Positions 35,466 to 44,563 of a DNA stretch of 44,563 nt are shown here, in pieces. This DNA comes from Trichomonas tenax (taxonomy: Eukaryota; Parabasalia; Trichomonadida; Trichomonadidae), in NCBI GenBank assembly GCA_023091735.1, contig JALKBU010000369.1, forward strand, positions 1 through 44,563. Reading direction: 5' to 3'. A model generated the notes under the pieces. That model ran no database searches. It worked only from the letters and a program-made list of their open reading frames with translations, and was not told the origin of the DNA. Made by a program: the position numbers and the translations under genes. Positions within the stretch are counted from its first letter, which is position 1, and the number at the start of each line of letters is the position of its first letter.

Positions 35466-38105
35466 ATGAGTGAACCAAACGGAATCGGTATTTTTGCCTC
35501 ACCACTCAATCAAACACCAGTAGAAGTTGATAAATCATTGTTCACAGCACCATTTAACCATACTTTTCAGATAGATCCTTTTGATGATTTCGAAATACGA
35601 GAGTCTCCATGTTTTACCAACCACAAGTAGCTTGCTGTATGCAAGTCGATGGAGTTTATAAATTTGTTAATGTAGATATTGGACATTTTGCATACAGATG
35701 TAGTTTTACATATGAAAACTTGTCTATGTATGTTGATTCGATATTTGGTGATTCGCATGATGTCTCATTTACAGATTTGGAAGTTAACAGTTACTTTGAC
35801 TATGAAGATCGCAATATTAAGTGTATTGAAGAGCCAGAAATAGTATGTTTACCTCCATTATAGTTAAACTTAACAATTCCTAAACCAGCAACACAGAATC
35901 TTGGAGGAAACAACTTTTCATTTGATTTACAAAGCGAATTTATGGAATCTCAAAAAAAACGAAAATCCATCATATAAGTCACCAAATACGAACTTAATCT
36001 TTTCTCCAAGAAATAATAATATAATTAGCAATGAGATCGATTCTAGTTATTTGAATTCACCTAAAATAACAGCAAATCATAATTCAGCGCCTTCAACGCC
36101 TTTAAAATCAGTAAGAATATTAACACAAAATGAACATGACTATATTTAAGAACTTGAAAATAAAATCAAATGGCTCGAAACACAGTGGAAAAATGCATTA
36201 GAGAATTATAAAAGAAAAGAAAGTTTGCGTGAAGAAGCAGAAAATCGTGTCGTAAGATTAAATTTAGAAATCAGTGAATTAAAAAATGCAAACAAAGAAA
36301 GAAATTTAAATACAGTTCTTGAATTTTTTGATACCCCCGAGCCAGTAACAGGGTCATTTTTTGGCTGGAAAATGTGCCGCGAAATAATTAAAAACTTTCT
36401 TCGTCCAGAAAGTGGACATAGATATGAAGATTATACAAAAAAGCTTTGTTTTATCATTTACACAAACTCTCCCCGCGCTTATCGAGTTTTAACAGCATAC
36501 TTTCCATTGCCAAGCTTTTCATCAATATACAATTTCACTAACTCAGAAATTGATTCATTACAACAAAATTTGTATGATCCTAATTTAGTTAGATATATAA
36601 TTTCATCAAAATATAAACCAATAGTTAGAAACACAAAAGAGAAAATTGATGCTACATTAGCTGTTGATGCCATTTCAGTTCTCCCTGCAACACTTGAAGA
36701 AATCAAAGCATCAGTCAGCCCGAAAGTTGCCAAAAAAATTCAGAAACAGGCTGACAAGAAACAGGCAAAGGTTCTAGCAAGAGACAAGAAACCATCAGAT
36801 GATAAAGAAAATGATGATGTCAAAGAAGAAAAGCTAAATAACGTTTTCATCTTTTATTTGGAACCATTAGATGCAGAACTTTCATTCATGCCGATCCATT
36901 TATATCTCAACAAAGGTGGCTCTGCCAACGCCCAGCTCAGAGATGTATTAAACACAGTCCTTGAAATTGCCAATAAATCAAGATACATCAATATTGTTAA
37001 TTTCAGTACAGTTGGTGACAAAGGTTATCAAACGATTTATGATTTATTGTTCCAAAAACTCTAAGAATCTGACCCTGAATGTGATATTGAAAAACTCTTA
37101 GCAGATGAAACAATAGTCAGTGAAGGTAAGCACTATGTTGTTGCTTATTTTCTTCATTTGTTAAAAGTACCAAGATTGAGATATTTATTACATTATATTG
37201 CTCTCGACACAAAGGAAGCAAGTCACATTGCATCTGCAAAAGCAATTAAAGAGACACTTGGCAGCGGACCAGAAGTAACAGGCATTTCTGCAATAGGAAA
37301 AATGCGCGGCATTTACTGCATTAAACTATTCTCGATGACAAACTTATTGAAGCTATTTGATGCCCAGCAGTTTAATACAGCTCTATTATTTTTGCCTTTT
37401 ACACTGTGGCTCGAGGCCCAGCTCAATGCCACACTTGATACAGAAGCAAGGATAACATTGCTAAAAACTGCATTTGATATCTGTGTTAGATTCCTCAAGG
37501 ATACTTCATCACCACATTATCACCCTGACGTCAAGAATACAAACCAAAAGAATGCTCGCTATTTGACGTTTTTGCCTCAATCACTGTTGCATCGCTTGTT
37601 GGTCTCTTTGTATTCAACAATCAAACTGTTGCAAAAAGGATACAAAAATTTTGGCCTGGATAGGTTGGGAATCCACCCATTGGAAAACTTCAACGATTAC
37701 ATACACGTTGCATCCAAATACAAAGATACAATTGCAATGGTGTCTTCTGTGTGTTCTCGTATGCATCTTATGAAGGATTACGAAAGGCAACTCAAAACTG
37801 ATGTTGCAATGCGCGGGCGATGCAATGCTGGAGGACTCGATCTTGCTAAGGCATTCCATATTTTTGGTCCACCAGACACTGATTATAGAGTGTTTATCAA
37901 TTCATTCTTCAAAATGTGTCAATTCGAGAATGAAATATTTTATTTTGGAGATGTTGATGATATTGGAATAGTTGATTCGTTCATTGATTGGTTTTCTGTA
38001 ACGAATGCTGCGCAGAACATCAAAGAATATCAATTGTTGAAAATCAAAAAGCCAAATCGATTTGCAAACTCCCAGATTAATACCAGAAATATCAACTATT
38101 CATAA
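35466..38105 (+). pseudogene. Transposase-like multi-copy family protein, possibly P-element type, disrupted
   Basis: One protein of about 880 residues can be read through several breaks. It starts MSEPNGIGIFASP at 35466. One base is lost near 35612 (T run), where the sense moves to another frame. That frame has a TAG at 35861. It returns at an A8 run (35952-35959). In-frame TAA codons follow at 36147 and 37062. The protein has an acidic N-terminus, a coiled coil (ELENKIKWLETQWKNAL, VVRLNLEISELKN), then YTKKLCFIIYTNSPRAYRVL, ATLAVDAISV, VFIFYLEPLDAELSF, STVGDKGYQ, LHLLKVPRLRYLLH and GKMRGIYCIKLFSM. A zipper followed by an SPxAY segment and spaced Asp residues recalls P-element/THAP9-type RNase H transposases, but no zinc finger or terminal repeats were found. 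The type is tentative; disruption is certain on the standard code. Confidence 0.6.
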
Positions 38106-39143
38106 GATGGATCATTTTATACACAAATTAAGATACTTTTGAGAATTTATATTTTTATCTTATTTGTATTTTGTTTTTATTATATACTTAAATTGTTTGT
38201 ATTCATGCTTTTTATATTGGCTATCATTATGTGAGTATTTTAATGTCATCGATACATATAATGTAGAAGAAATTAAATTAATTTTATCAAAAAAATTGTT
38301 TTATGGAAAAAAATCCCATTAAACATAACAACCATTGGTATGTACATTGTAATTTGATAGGGAAAATGCAGTTTACCGGTAATATTATGAAGATAAACAA
38401 TTTATCGAAAATTTGCAATGAATGTATACACGTCCAACACATTAGATAGGAACAACCCCTCATATGCTGCATTATTGTCCATATAAGTAGGGTTCGATTT
38501 TGACCCCCTGAGTTGTTACACTTCTTAATCTGTAAAAATAAAAATTGTTAATTTACTGTTTTCTCCTCTTTCCACGTAATTTGACAGCTAAAAATAACTG
38601 CGATGCAATTTTTCTAGTTTTGACATATAAGGTTAATTTCTATCGGTATTCAAACCCATCACAAATTCAAACGAGAAACCTGTTATATCAATAGTAATCA
38701 CACGGATAATATCATTTCGCACACCAATATGATTCTACCATTTCGTTGAAACACCGAAATCTCTATTCTATCTCCATTTCTTCTTCACTTGATAAAATTT
38801 AATGGCAAATAAAACTTCATTTTTGACATGTAAAATAAAATTTCATAAAATTGAATTTAAAATCGAAATTTTCAAGATATCTAGGAAGCTTATATAAAAT
38901 GAATGTTTCTTGTTGAAATGTTTTGTCATTTAACCTTATATATAACAAGATTTTTTAAATTTAACAACATAAATGGAAGCTTTGTTGAGTCAAAAAGTTT
39001 CAGATTTCCAGCTCGACTTGAGTGGTTTGATAGTAATCAGAGAGTAGATCCAAAATACCACCGAAAAGTCACCGAAAAATTCATTTGAAAACAGTTTCTG
39101 GGCAATTTTTATAAAATTCAATTGAGACAGAAATAATCGTCAG
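38106..39143. other. Intergenic region with two TAAGGTTA boxes
   Basis: Very AT-rich, no gene supported. TAAGGTTA occurs at 38628-38635 and, inverted, at 38931-38938, about 200-500 nt upstream of the Mon1-like gene. A plus-strand frame at 38903-39088 ends in a protein-like stretch (FPARLEWFDSNQRVDPKYH) but has no recognisable family. No terminal inverted repeat that would delimit the transposase-like gene was seen. Confidence 0.5.
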
Positions 39144-40532
39144 ATGATGGAATCAACGAAAATTCGAATTATCTCAACAACAACAACATTTTATCCTTTA
39201 GACACTGAGAACCAGGGACAGTCAGCGAAGAACGACAACCTTACGCTTAAGTCGATGCTCATGTACTTGAAGCGCGAATTAGGTGAAGAAGTTCGTTTTT
39301 TGAGATCAGGGAATAAATTTGTTGTATTACAACATTGGCGAGATGCTTTATTTGTCGTTGAAACATCTGAAAATTACTCTCCTGAACTCCTAAGATTGAT
39401 ATTACAAGCTGCAAGAGAATTGTTAATCTTTCTTTTCGGGCAAAAATACGAATCTGTTATGGGAACAAGCATCTCACTCACGAAGCGCCAAACATATGCA
39501 AAATATCTCGATACATATTTAAGTATTTGTTCGAAAAATTACTTAGGACTTCTCCAAACTACAATAAATGATACAGACAACTGTGAGCTCGGAAACTGCT
39601 TTGCTCAGTGTGCAGAAAATATAGTATCACAATACAAAACAAATCTAATGGCCTTATTTTTATTCAATAATAACAAAATTATATCAACATACATGCCTAA
39701 AAATGGTCTAAAAATCGATCCAGAAATGTTGTACATTATTCAACTATTTGAAAAAGTTGAATATCCTGAAACTACAACCGAACCAAATTTCCAGTTGATA
39801 AATAATCAATTTGTCGAAGAAAACATCAGAACTCGAATTGCTTTTATCAGATCTCATCGTTTACCAATCGCATGCAGTTTAACTTTATCGCAATTATACA
39901 AAGATTCGCCTTTAACAATTCTTGCCGTCACTCAAGATTCAAAGATGACTCAAGAACAGAAAGATACAATCAAAAACATGCTGTCTATAATCACAAAATC
40001 TATATCTACGCTTTATTACGCTCAACCAACATATCCACCAATAGAAGTTGTCGAAGGATTAATTCACGCAGTTATTATCAACAGATCCAAGGGAACTTCG
40101 TTTGAACTTACTCCTGAAATAACAATGATTTTATTACAGAAATATATGACATTTGAAAGTCCAACGCAGGCAGAAGAAACAATGATTAATATAAAGAAAC
40201 AACTCGCAAACAAAGCAATGTCAGCATTAATGAAAGGATATACGACAATGATCTGGGGAGAAATGGATTTCCAATTCTGTTACCAATTGATATTTAGAGA
40301 TACCGATGGCAATGAGATCAAACCAACGCAAGTCTTCGATCCACCACCTTTCGATGATGACAATGGAATTACATACAGTTTAATCAAGACAGCAATTCTT
40401 CCTGATGTCAAAGGAAAAATACAAGTATTTGAGCTCATGACTGTGTTCACTGGTGAAATGCCTGTGCGCGATGTCGCTGCGGGTAATCAAATGATGTTCA
40501 CCAACTATTTGAAAGATTGTTTTATGTTATAA
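39144..40532 (+). CDS. Mon1-like (longin/SAND) vesicle-traffic protein
   Basis: This 462-residue protein has no signal peptide or membrane segment. Mon1 pairs with Ccz1 to activate Rab7 on endosomes. The order of segments fits Mon1. A first longin-like domain at about 40-115 has FLRSGNKFVVLQHWRDALFVV then ELLRLILQAARELLIFLFGQ. A second at about 165-275 begins NLMALFLFNNNKIISTYMP and continues with the D-x-E-x-L helix DPEMLYIIQLF and ICSLTL-type strands ending LTILAVTQD. A third at about 320-460 ends NYLKDCFML. Mon1 proteins of animals and yeast have the same three-longin layout and similar length. Identity is low and other longin proteins (HPS1, Fuzzy) share it, so the name is provisional. 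The ATG at 39144 is followed by a second ATG; no clear initiator is present. Confidence 0.55.
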   Translation: MMESTKIRIISTTTTFYPLDTENQGQSAKNDNLTLKSMLMYLKRELGEEVRFLRSGNKFVVLQHWRDALFVVETSENYSPELLRLILQAARELLIFLFGQKYESVMGTSISLTKRQTYAKYLDTYLSICSKNYLGLLQTTINDTDNCELGNCFAQCAENIVSQYKTNLMALFLFNNNKIISTYMPKNGLKIDPEMLYIIQLFEKVEYPETTTEPNFQLINNQFVEENIRTRIAFIRSHRLPIACSLTLSQLYKDSPLTILAVTQDSKMTQEQKDTIKNMLSIITKSISTLYYAQPTYPPIEVVEGLIHAVIINRSKGTSFELTPEITMILLQKYMTFESPTQAEETMINIKKQLANKAMSALMKGYTTMIWGEMDFQFCYQLIFRDTDGNEIKPTQVFDPPPFDDDNGITYSLIKTAILPDVKGKIQVFELMTVFTGEMPVRDVAAGNQMMFTNYLKDCFML

Positions 40533-41481
40533 AGTATATTAGTAATAAAAAACTATCTGTTATATTTAAACACTCTAATTCTCTTTATTTGTTAATAATC
40601 TTGACTCAAAGGCATGAATCTACTGATTTTCAATTTTACACAAAGGATGGATATACTACACACATCGGATACAATCAAATTATCAATGTGCTGCTCTCCA
40701 ATATTCTGAATTTGAAATAATTTCAGATATTTTTGACAAGACTTCATGCTCAGTATCTAAATCATATCCTGCTATTCTATTTATATATGCTTATTGATGA
40801 AAGGTGGGAGTTTCATGATTGAATTTTCAATTCAATTTAATTAATGGCAATCATATGCTGAGAAGCTGAAATAGGAATAAAATTAATAAGGTAAGTTATG
40901 ATCTAATATAGGTTCATCTATATGATCGCAATATTGATATTTTCGACTGAATATCGAAATTTTGCGAATAACAATGTTACAAGCTTACTAAATAGATCGA
41001 ATATAGTTTATAATTAGATAGCATAAGGTTCAATTAACAATTTTCGTTATTAAGCAAATTTCATATTTCATTATTAACACTTTATTTGATTGAGAAAAGG
41101 TTAGAACACATAAAATAACAGAAAACTTTTATGTTTATATAGCTTAGCGCCTTAAAATCCAAATTGTTCTGATTCAAATAACCTATGTAAAGGTCGGGGA
41201 TATTTTGTTCATTCATGGATTTCGATAGCCAAGTGAAATATCATATCTAACATAGTCCTTTCCGTAAACACAAAGCACAAAATTCGATTTCTTGCCTAAA
41301 AAAATGCAAACATGTATTTTAGATTATAGCCGCATGAATATCCTAAACACAAAAAAGCAGCCAAAAGAACAGGGTACAAATCTACAAATCGTCATATTTG
41401 TCGAGATAAATTATCTCTATTCCGGCGGTTTTATCGATAGGGAGGAAATTGAGATTAAAAAGCGGTTACAAATATTATATA
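40533..41481. other. Intergenic region with a possible coding remnant
   Basis: No intact gene. The minus strand at about 40683-40781 reads a protein-like frame (GYDLDTEHEVLSKISEIISN, then SEYWRAAH) ending in TGA; it is unassigned. The plus-strand frame over the same bases (40517-40720) is probably its shadow. A near-match TAAGGTTC lies at about 41032. The beta adaptin start is preceded at 41457-41466 by AAAAAGCGGT, a weak variant of the start-proximal element. Confidence 0.45.
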
Positions 41482-43905
41482 ATGTCTAATCTCTTCGACG
41501 GAGAAGCGAAGGGTGAAGTAAGGCAGCTTCGCGAGGACCTCGACGGCAACGATCCGACCGCCAGGAAGGTTGCCGCAAAGCGTGTCGTCGCTTTGATGAG
41601 GCAGGGTGATAACGTTCAATGGCTCTTTTCCTCGATGTTGAGGTGCGTTAAAACAAACGACTTTGAGCTCAAGAAACTCACATATTTATATCTCACGACA
41701 TATTCAGCGCAGGAACCAGAACAAGCGATTATGGCAGTCAACACATTTATTCAGGATTCACAAGATTCAAACCCACTTGTAAGAGCACTCGCTGTTCGTA
41801 CAATGTGCCGCATTCGTCTCGAGAGCGTCGCCGAAAATATGATTCTACCACTCAAACAAAGATTAGTCGATAACGATCCTTACGTTCGTAAGACAGCAGC
41901 GTTCGGTGTCTCAAAGCTTTACGATGTTATTCCAGAAGCTGTTGAAAACGCTGGATTGTTCGCTGAGCTTCTCAAACTCCTCAAGGATGATAATCCGATG
42001 GTCGTCGCAAATACAACAGCCGCGATTTTTGAAATCAATGAGAAGAGAACATCACCAATCTTCACACTTAACGGTCAAACAGTCGGTCCTCTCTTATCTG
42101 CGATTACTTCTTGCACAGACTGGTGTCAGACAATTCTTTTCGACGCCTTGGCTCACTACAAGCCAGAGTCCGCTGAGGATGCAGCGTTCCTAATCGACCG
42201 TTTGATTCCATATCTTAAACATGCCAACCCAGCTGTCGTCATTGGCGCCTTCAAGTGCATCTTTGCTTTCATGGACAAGGACGCAAGAGGAACAAACGAC
42301 TTATTCCCACAGATTATTCCACCATTCATCACACTTGTCACATCCGCTGAACCAGAGATTCAGTACGTCGTCCTCAGAACACTTACACTCTTCGTTCTCA
42401 AGTATCCAAAGGCCCTCTCTAAGGAAATCCGCGTCTTCTTCTGCAAGTACAACGACCCATCTTATATCAAGATGCAGAAACTCGACATTATTGTCACAAT
42501 CTGCACACCACAGACAGCTCAGCTCGTTCTCGACGAACTTGCTGAATACTGCAATGAAGTCGATGTTGCATTCGTCAGAAAGGCTATTCGCTGCATCGGC
42601 CAGATTGCTATCAAGATCGAGGCTGCTGCCCGCCGCTGCGTCGATATCCTTGTCACACTCGTAAAGGGTAAGGCTGACTACGCTATCGAAGAATCAGTCA
42701 TCGTTGTTTGCGACATTCTCCGTAAGTTCCCAGGTATCTTCGAGTCCATCATCTCCATCGTTTGCCAGAACCTCGAAGCTATCAAGGAGCCACGTGCTAA
42801 GGCTGCTTCCATCTGGATTCTCGGTGAATACGCTTCCAGAATCGATGGAATCGATGTCCTTGTTGATCCATACCTCGACACATTCCACGATGAGCCACCG
42901 CTTGTCCAGCTTCAGATCCTCTCCACACTCGTTAAGGTCTACATCGAGAAGCCAGACGAGACACGCGATCAGCTTCAATTCATCCTTACAGAGGCTACAA
43001 AGGACAACAACGTTCCAGATGTCCGCAACCGCGCTATGATCTACTGGAGACTCCTTTCCAGCGACTCACAGTCCGCCAAGGATATCGTTGTCTTCTCCAA
43101 GGAGACAGTCGTCCACTCTGGCGCTCAGTACGATGATGCCGTCCTCAAGGAGTTGATGCTCAACATGGGATCTGTTTCTGGTGTCCTTCACGTCGTCCCA
43201 AGTGACTTCGTCAAGCGCACAAGATTCGCTCCAGAGGAAGATGATGATGTTGAAGATTACGAAGTTCACAACTGGATGCCAATGAAGTTGAACGATAACA
43301 TGGTCATTGATGCCCAGTTCGATGCCTCGCAGACAACACTCTTCCTTCACCTCACAAACAAGACACCAACACCACTCACAGACTTCGCTCTTGCCGTTGA
43401 CAAGAACGCCGTTGGCCTTACACTCAATGGCCAGGCTAACTTCCCACAGACACTCGATTTCGGTGCTTCCTGCGATGTCCAGGTTCCAATCAAGTACGAT
43501 GCTAACGTTGCTGCTAAGTTCGATACACCATTCATCCAGATTGCTATCAAGACAAGCGCCGGCATGATCATGGGAATGGCCCGTATTCCATTCGAGTACG
43601 CTACACTCCCATCCGGCGATATTGGTCAAGATAATTTCAGAACATCCTTCAACTCATACCAGTACAATGGTGAGACAAGGCTCCAGGGAATGACACTTGC
43701 TGACACAGGAAAGCTCGCCTCGAGGAATTTGTTCGTCGTTGGTTCCTCAAAGGGACACCATTATGTTTCGTTCTGCTTCAAGAACCAGGCTTTCGTTGCT
43801 GAGGTATTCCAGGATAACTCAGACATTGTTGTTCAGCTCAAGTCCGACAATACAACCATGATGCAGGGTGTTATTGCGGATGCAAAGTGGTTATTCGCTG
43901 CTTAA
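41482..43905 (+). CDS. Beta adaptin of an AP-1/AP-2 clathrin adaptor complex
   Basis: This 807-residue large subunit of a clathrin adaptor sorts cargo at the Golgi/endosome or plasma membrane. The trunk (1 to about 590) is the conserved ARM/HEAT solenoid: GEVRQLREDLDGNDPTARK, NPLVRALAVRTMCRIR, DNDPYVRKTAAFGVSKLYD and KDDNPMVVANTTAA are textbook beta-adaptin segments. The hinge is nearly absent: VVPSDFVKRTRFAPEEDDDVEDYE joins the trunk directly to the ear (about 620-807), and no clathrin box of the LLxLD type is visible. Animal beta1/beta2 are 920-950 residues, so the difference is the missing hinge. The ear ends GVIADAKWLFAA. The ATG at 41482 (MSNLFDGEAKGE) is right by family; an upstream in-frame TTG is not used. 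Codons become more C-rich towards the 3' end. The stop is TAAA. Confidence 0.95.
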   Translation: MSNLFDGEAKGEVRQLREDLDGNDPTARKVAAKRVVALMRQGDNVQWLFSSMLRCVKTNDFELKKLTYLYLTTYSAQEPEQAIMAVNTFIQDSQDSNPLVRALAVRTMCRIRLESVAENMILPLKQRLVDNDPYVRKTAAFGVSKLYDVIPEAVENAGLFAELLKLLKDDNPMVVANTTAAIFEINEKRTSPIFTLNGQTVGPLLSAITSCTDWCQTILFDALAHYKPESAEDAAFLIDRLIPYLKHANPAVVIGAFKCIFAFMDKDARGTNDLFPQIIPPFITLVTSAEPEIQYVVLRTLTLFVLKYPKALSKEIRVFFCKYNDPSYIKMQKLDIIVTICTPQTAQLVLDELAEYCNEVDVAFVRKAIRCIGQIAIKIEAAARRCVDILVTLVKGKADYAIEESVIVVCDILRKFPGIFESIISIVCQNLEAIKEPRAKAASIWILGEYASRIDGIDVLVDPYLDTFHDEPPLVQLQILSTLVKVYIEKPDETRDQLQFILTEATKDNNVPDVRNRAMIYWRLLSSDSQSAKDIVVFSKETVVHSGAQYDDAVLKELMLNMGSVSGVLHVVPSDFVKRTRFAPEEDDDVEDYEVHNWMPMKLNDNMVIDAQFDASQTTLFLHLTNKTPTPLTDFALAVDKNAVGLTLNGQANFPQTLDFGASCDVQVPIKYDANVAAKFDTPFIQIAIKTSAGMIMGMARIPFEYATLPSGDIGQDNFRTSFNSYQYNGETRLQGMTLADTGKLASRNLFVVGSSKGHHYVSFCFKNQAFVAEVFQDNSDIVVQLKSDNTTMMQGVIADAKWLFAA

Positions 43906-44423
43906 ACATGATGACCTTCTTTTTATTTTTCTCTAATAAAATAAAATCTAACAATCTTTTTTTCTTAACATATTCTTTACCACACTATGCCAGACAGTGT
44001 GTATAGTAATATCAGCCCTTTTTACAGTGAATCAATTGAGAAATTTTGGAATTGAATATTCAAATTCTTGCTTTCTTCAATATTTATCATAGACGCAAAT
44101 ATAGCTATTGAAATGCATCCTTTTTAATGATCATTTATAAAACTATTTTGAAATCTCATTATTTCATGATGTAGTTGCTTAAACATTTAACACGCTACAC
44201 AAAATCCAATAGATAGTAGAAATGAAAGCCGTGAGGACTTAACATCAAAGATAGTTTTATGCCGAAAAATAATACCTGATTTCATTCCCAGATACACATG
44301 CGCCTGATAACCATTCATGAAAAGAATATTGTTTCAATGTTATAAAGGATAGGTTAACATTATAAATGTGGAAAATATGACAAATAAGGAATAAAAAAGC
44401 AGAATATAAAAGGATAAGGACAT
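43906..44423. other. Convergent intergenic spacer
   Basis: AT-rich region between the beta adaptin and histone H3 genes. A 25-codon plus-strand frame from 43988 (MPDSVYSNISPFYSESIEKF) is too short to call. I see nothing else. Confidence 0.5.
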
Positions 44424-44563
44424 TTAGTTACGCTCGCCACGGATGCGCTGAGCAAGTTGGACATCACGCTCCATGATTGTGACACGGTTTGCGTGGATGG
44501 CGCAAAGGTTTGTATCTTCGAACAATCCGACGAGGTAAGCCTCAGAAGCTTCCTGGAGGGCAG
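44424..44563 (-). CDS. H3: Histone H3, C-terminal part (cut by the window edge)
   Basis: The 3' end of histone H3: 45 codons and a TAA are inside the window, from [20 protein letters not shown] through [19 protein letters not shown] to IRGERN. This is the end of the histone-fold alpha-2 helix, loop L2 and alpha-3. Compared with the near-universal sequence the trichomonad type differs at several places: Asn for Lys in IHAKR, ERDV for PKDI, QLAQ for QLAR, and a terminal Asn for Ala. These agree with what I remember of Trichomonas H3. The gene runs leftwards, convergent with beta adaptin; its start, and any divergent H4 partner, lie outside the window. The stop is TAAA. Codon bias is strong, as expected for a histone. 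Confidence 0.96.
   Translation of the reverse strand, partial: ALQEASEAYLVGLFEDTNLCAIHANRVTIMERDVQLAQRIRGERN

Noticed and set aside
35466..38105. TAA/TAG read as glutamine (altered genetic code)
   Set aside because: The intact genes (dynein, Furry, beta adaptin, dehydrogenase) contain no in-frame TAA or TAG and end at TAA or TGA; the same region also has frameshifts, so decay explains the stops.
38903..39088. 61-codon frame upstream of the Mon1-like gene
   Set aside because: Only its end looks protein-like; no family, no promoter element, AT-rich codons.
43066..43629. 187-codon minus-strand frame inside beta adaptin
   Set aside because: It lies wholly within the conserved ear and trunk coding sequence and reflects codon bias.
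1..44563. Introns of the trichomonad type
   Set aside because: I looked for GTATGT followed by the ACTAACACACAG type branch/3' site and found no pair; the large genes are continuous.
1..44563. tRNA, rRNA genes and CRISPR arrays
   Set aside because: No convincing B-box with a cloverleaf, no rRNA core sequence and no regularly spaced identical repeats were seen by eye.

Overview
The window looks like nuclear DNA of a trichomonad (Parabasalia). I lean towards Tritrichomonas foetus or a close relative, but the species is inferred, not shown. The reasons are long intronless genes on both strands separated by very AT-rich spacers, Inr-like TCAYTW elements just upstream of ATGs, a BspA-type LRR gene and other surface-protein relics, an axonemal dynein that implies flagella, and a histone H3 tail with a divergent C-terminus. 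No introns were seen.

Layout. 1-8530: the start of a probable secreted protein leaving the left edge (minus), a charged low-complexity protein (plus), an EEF1AKMT4-like methyltransferase (minus), a Rab-like GTPase (minus), a glycine-rich-domain relic (minus), a membrane-anchored alpha/beta hydrolase (plus) followed by a second decayed hydrolase tail, and a frameshifted surface-protein relic that abuts the dynein gene. 8531-20614: one 12-kb axonemal dynein heavy chain gene (minus). 20615-27185: a GT61-type glycosyltransferase broken by two 1-nt losses (plus), an endonuclease I homologue (minus), a coiled-coil protein (minus) and a decayed BspA-like LRR gene (minus). 27186-33260: a 2024-residue Furry-family protein (minus). 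33995-35185: an iron-dependent alcohol dehydrogenase (minus). 35466-38105: a transposase-like gene broken by two frameshifts and in-frame stops (plus). 39144-44563: a Mon1-like longin protein (plus), an AP-1/2 beta adaptin (plus) and the 3' end of histone H3 (minus, cut by the right edge).

The intact genes are mostly housekeeping: flagellar motility (dynein), vesicle traffic (Rab, Mon1-like, beta adaptin), cell morphology (Furry), translation-factor methylation, redox metabolism and chromatin. Between them lie at least six decaying copies of multi-copy families (surface proteins, glycosyltransferase, hydrolase, transposase-like).

The most interesting non-coding signal is a 10-mer, AAAAAGTGAC, and close variants. 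It sits 4-10 nt upstream of the ATG of six otherwise unrelated genes. Its reverse complement contains the canonical trichomonad initiator TCACTT, so it may be either a species-specific core promoter or an antisense initiator. A second motif, TAAGGTTA, recurs only in spacers and promoters.
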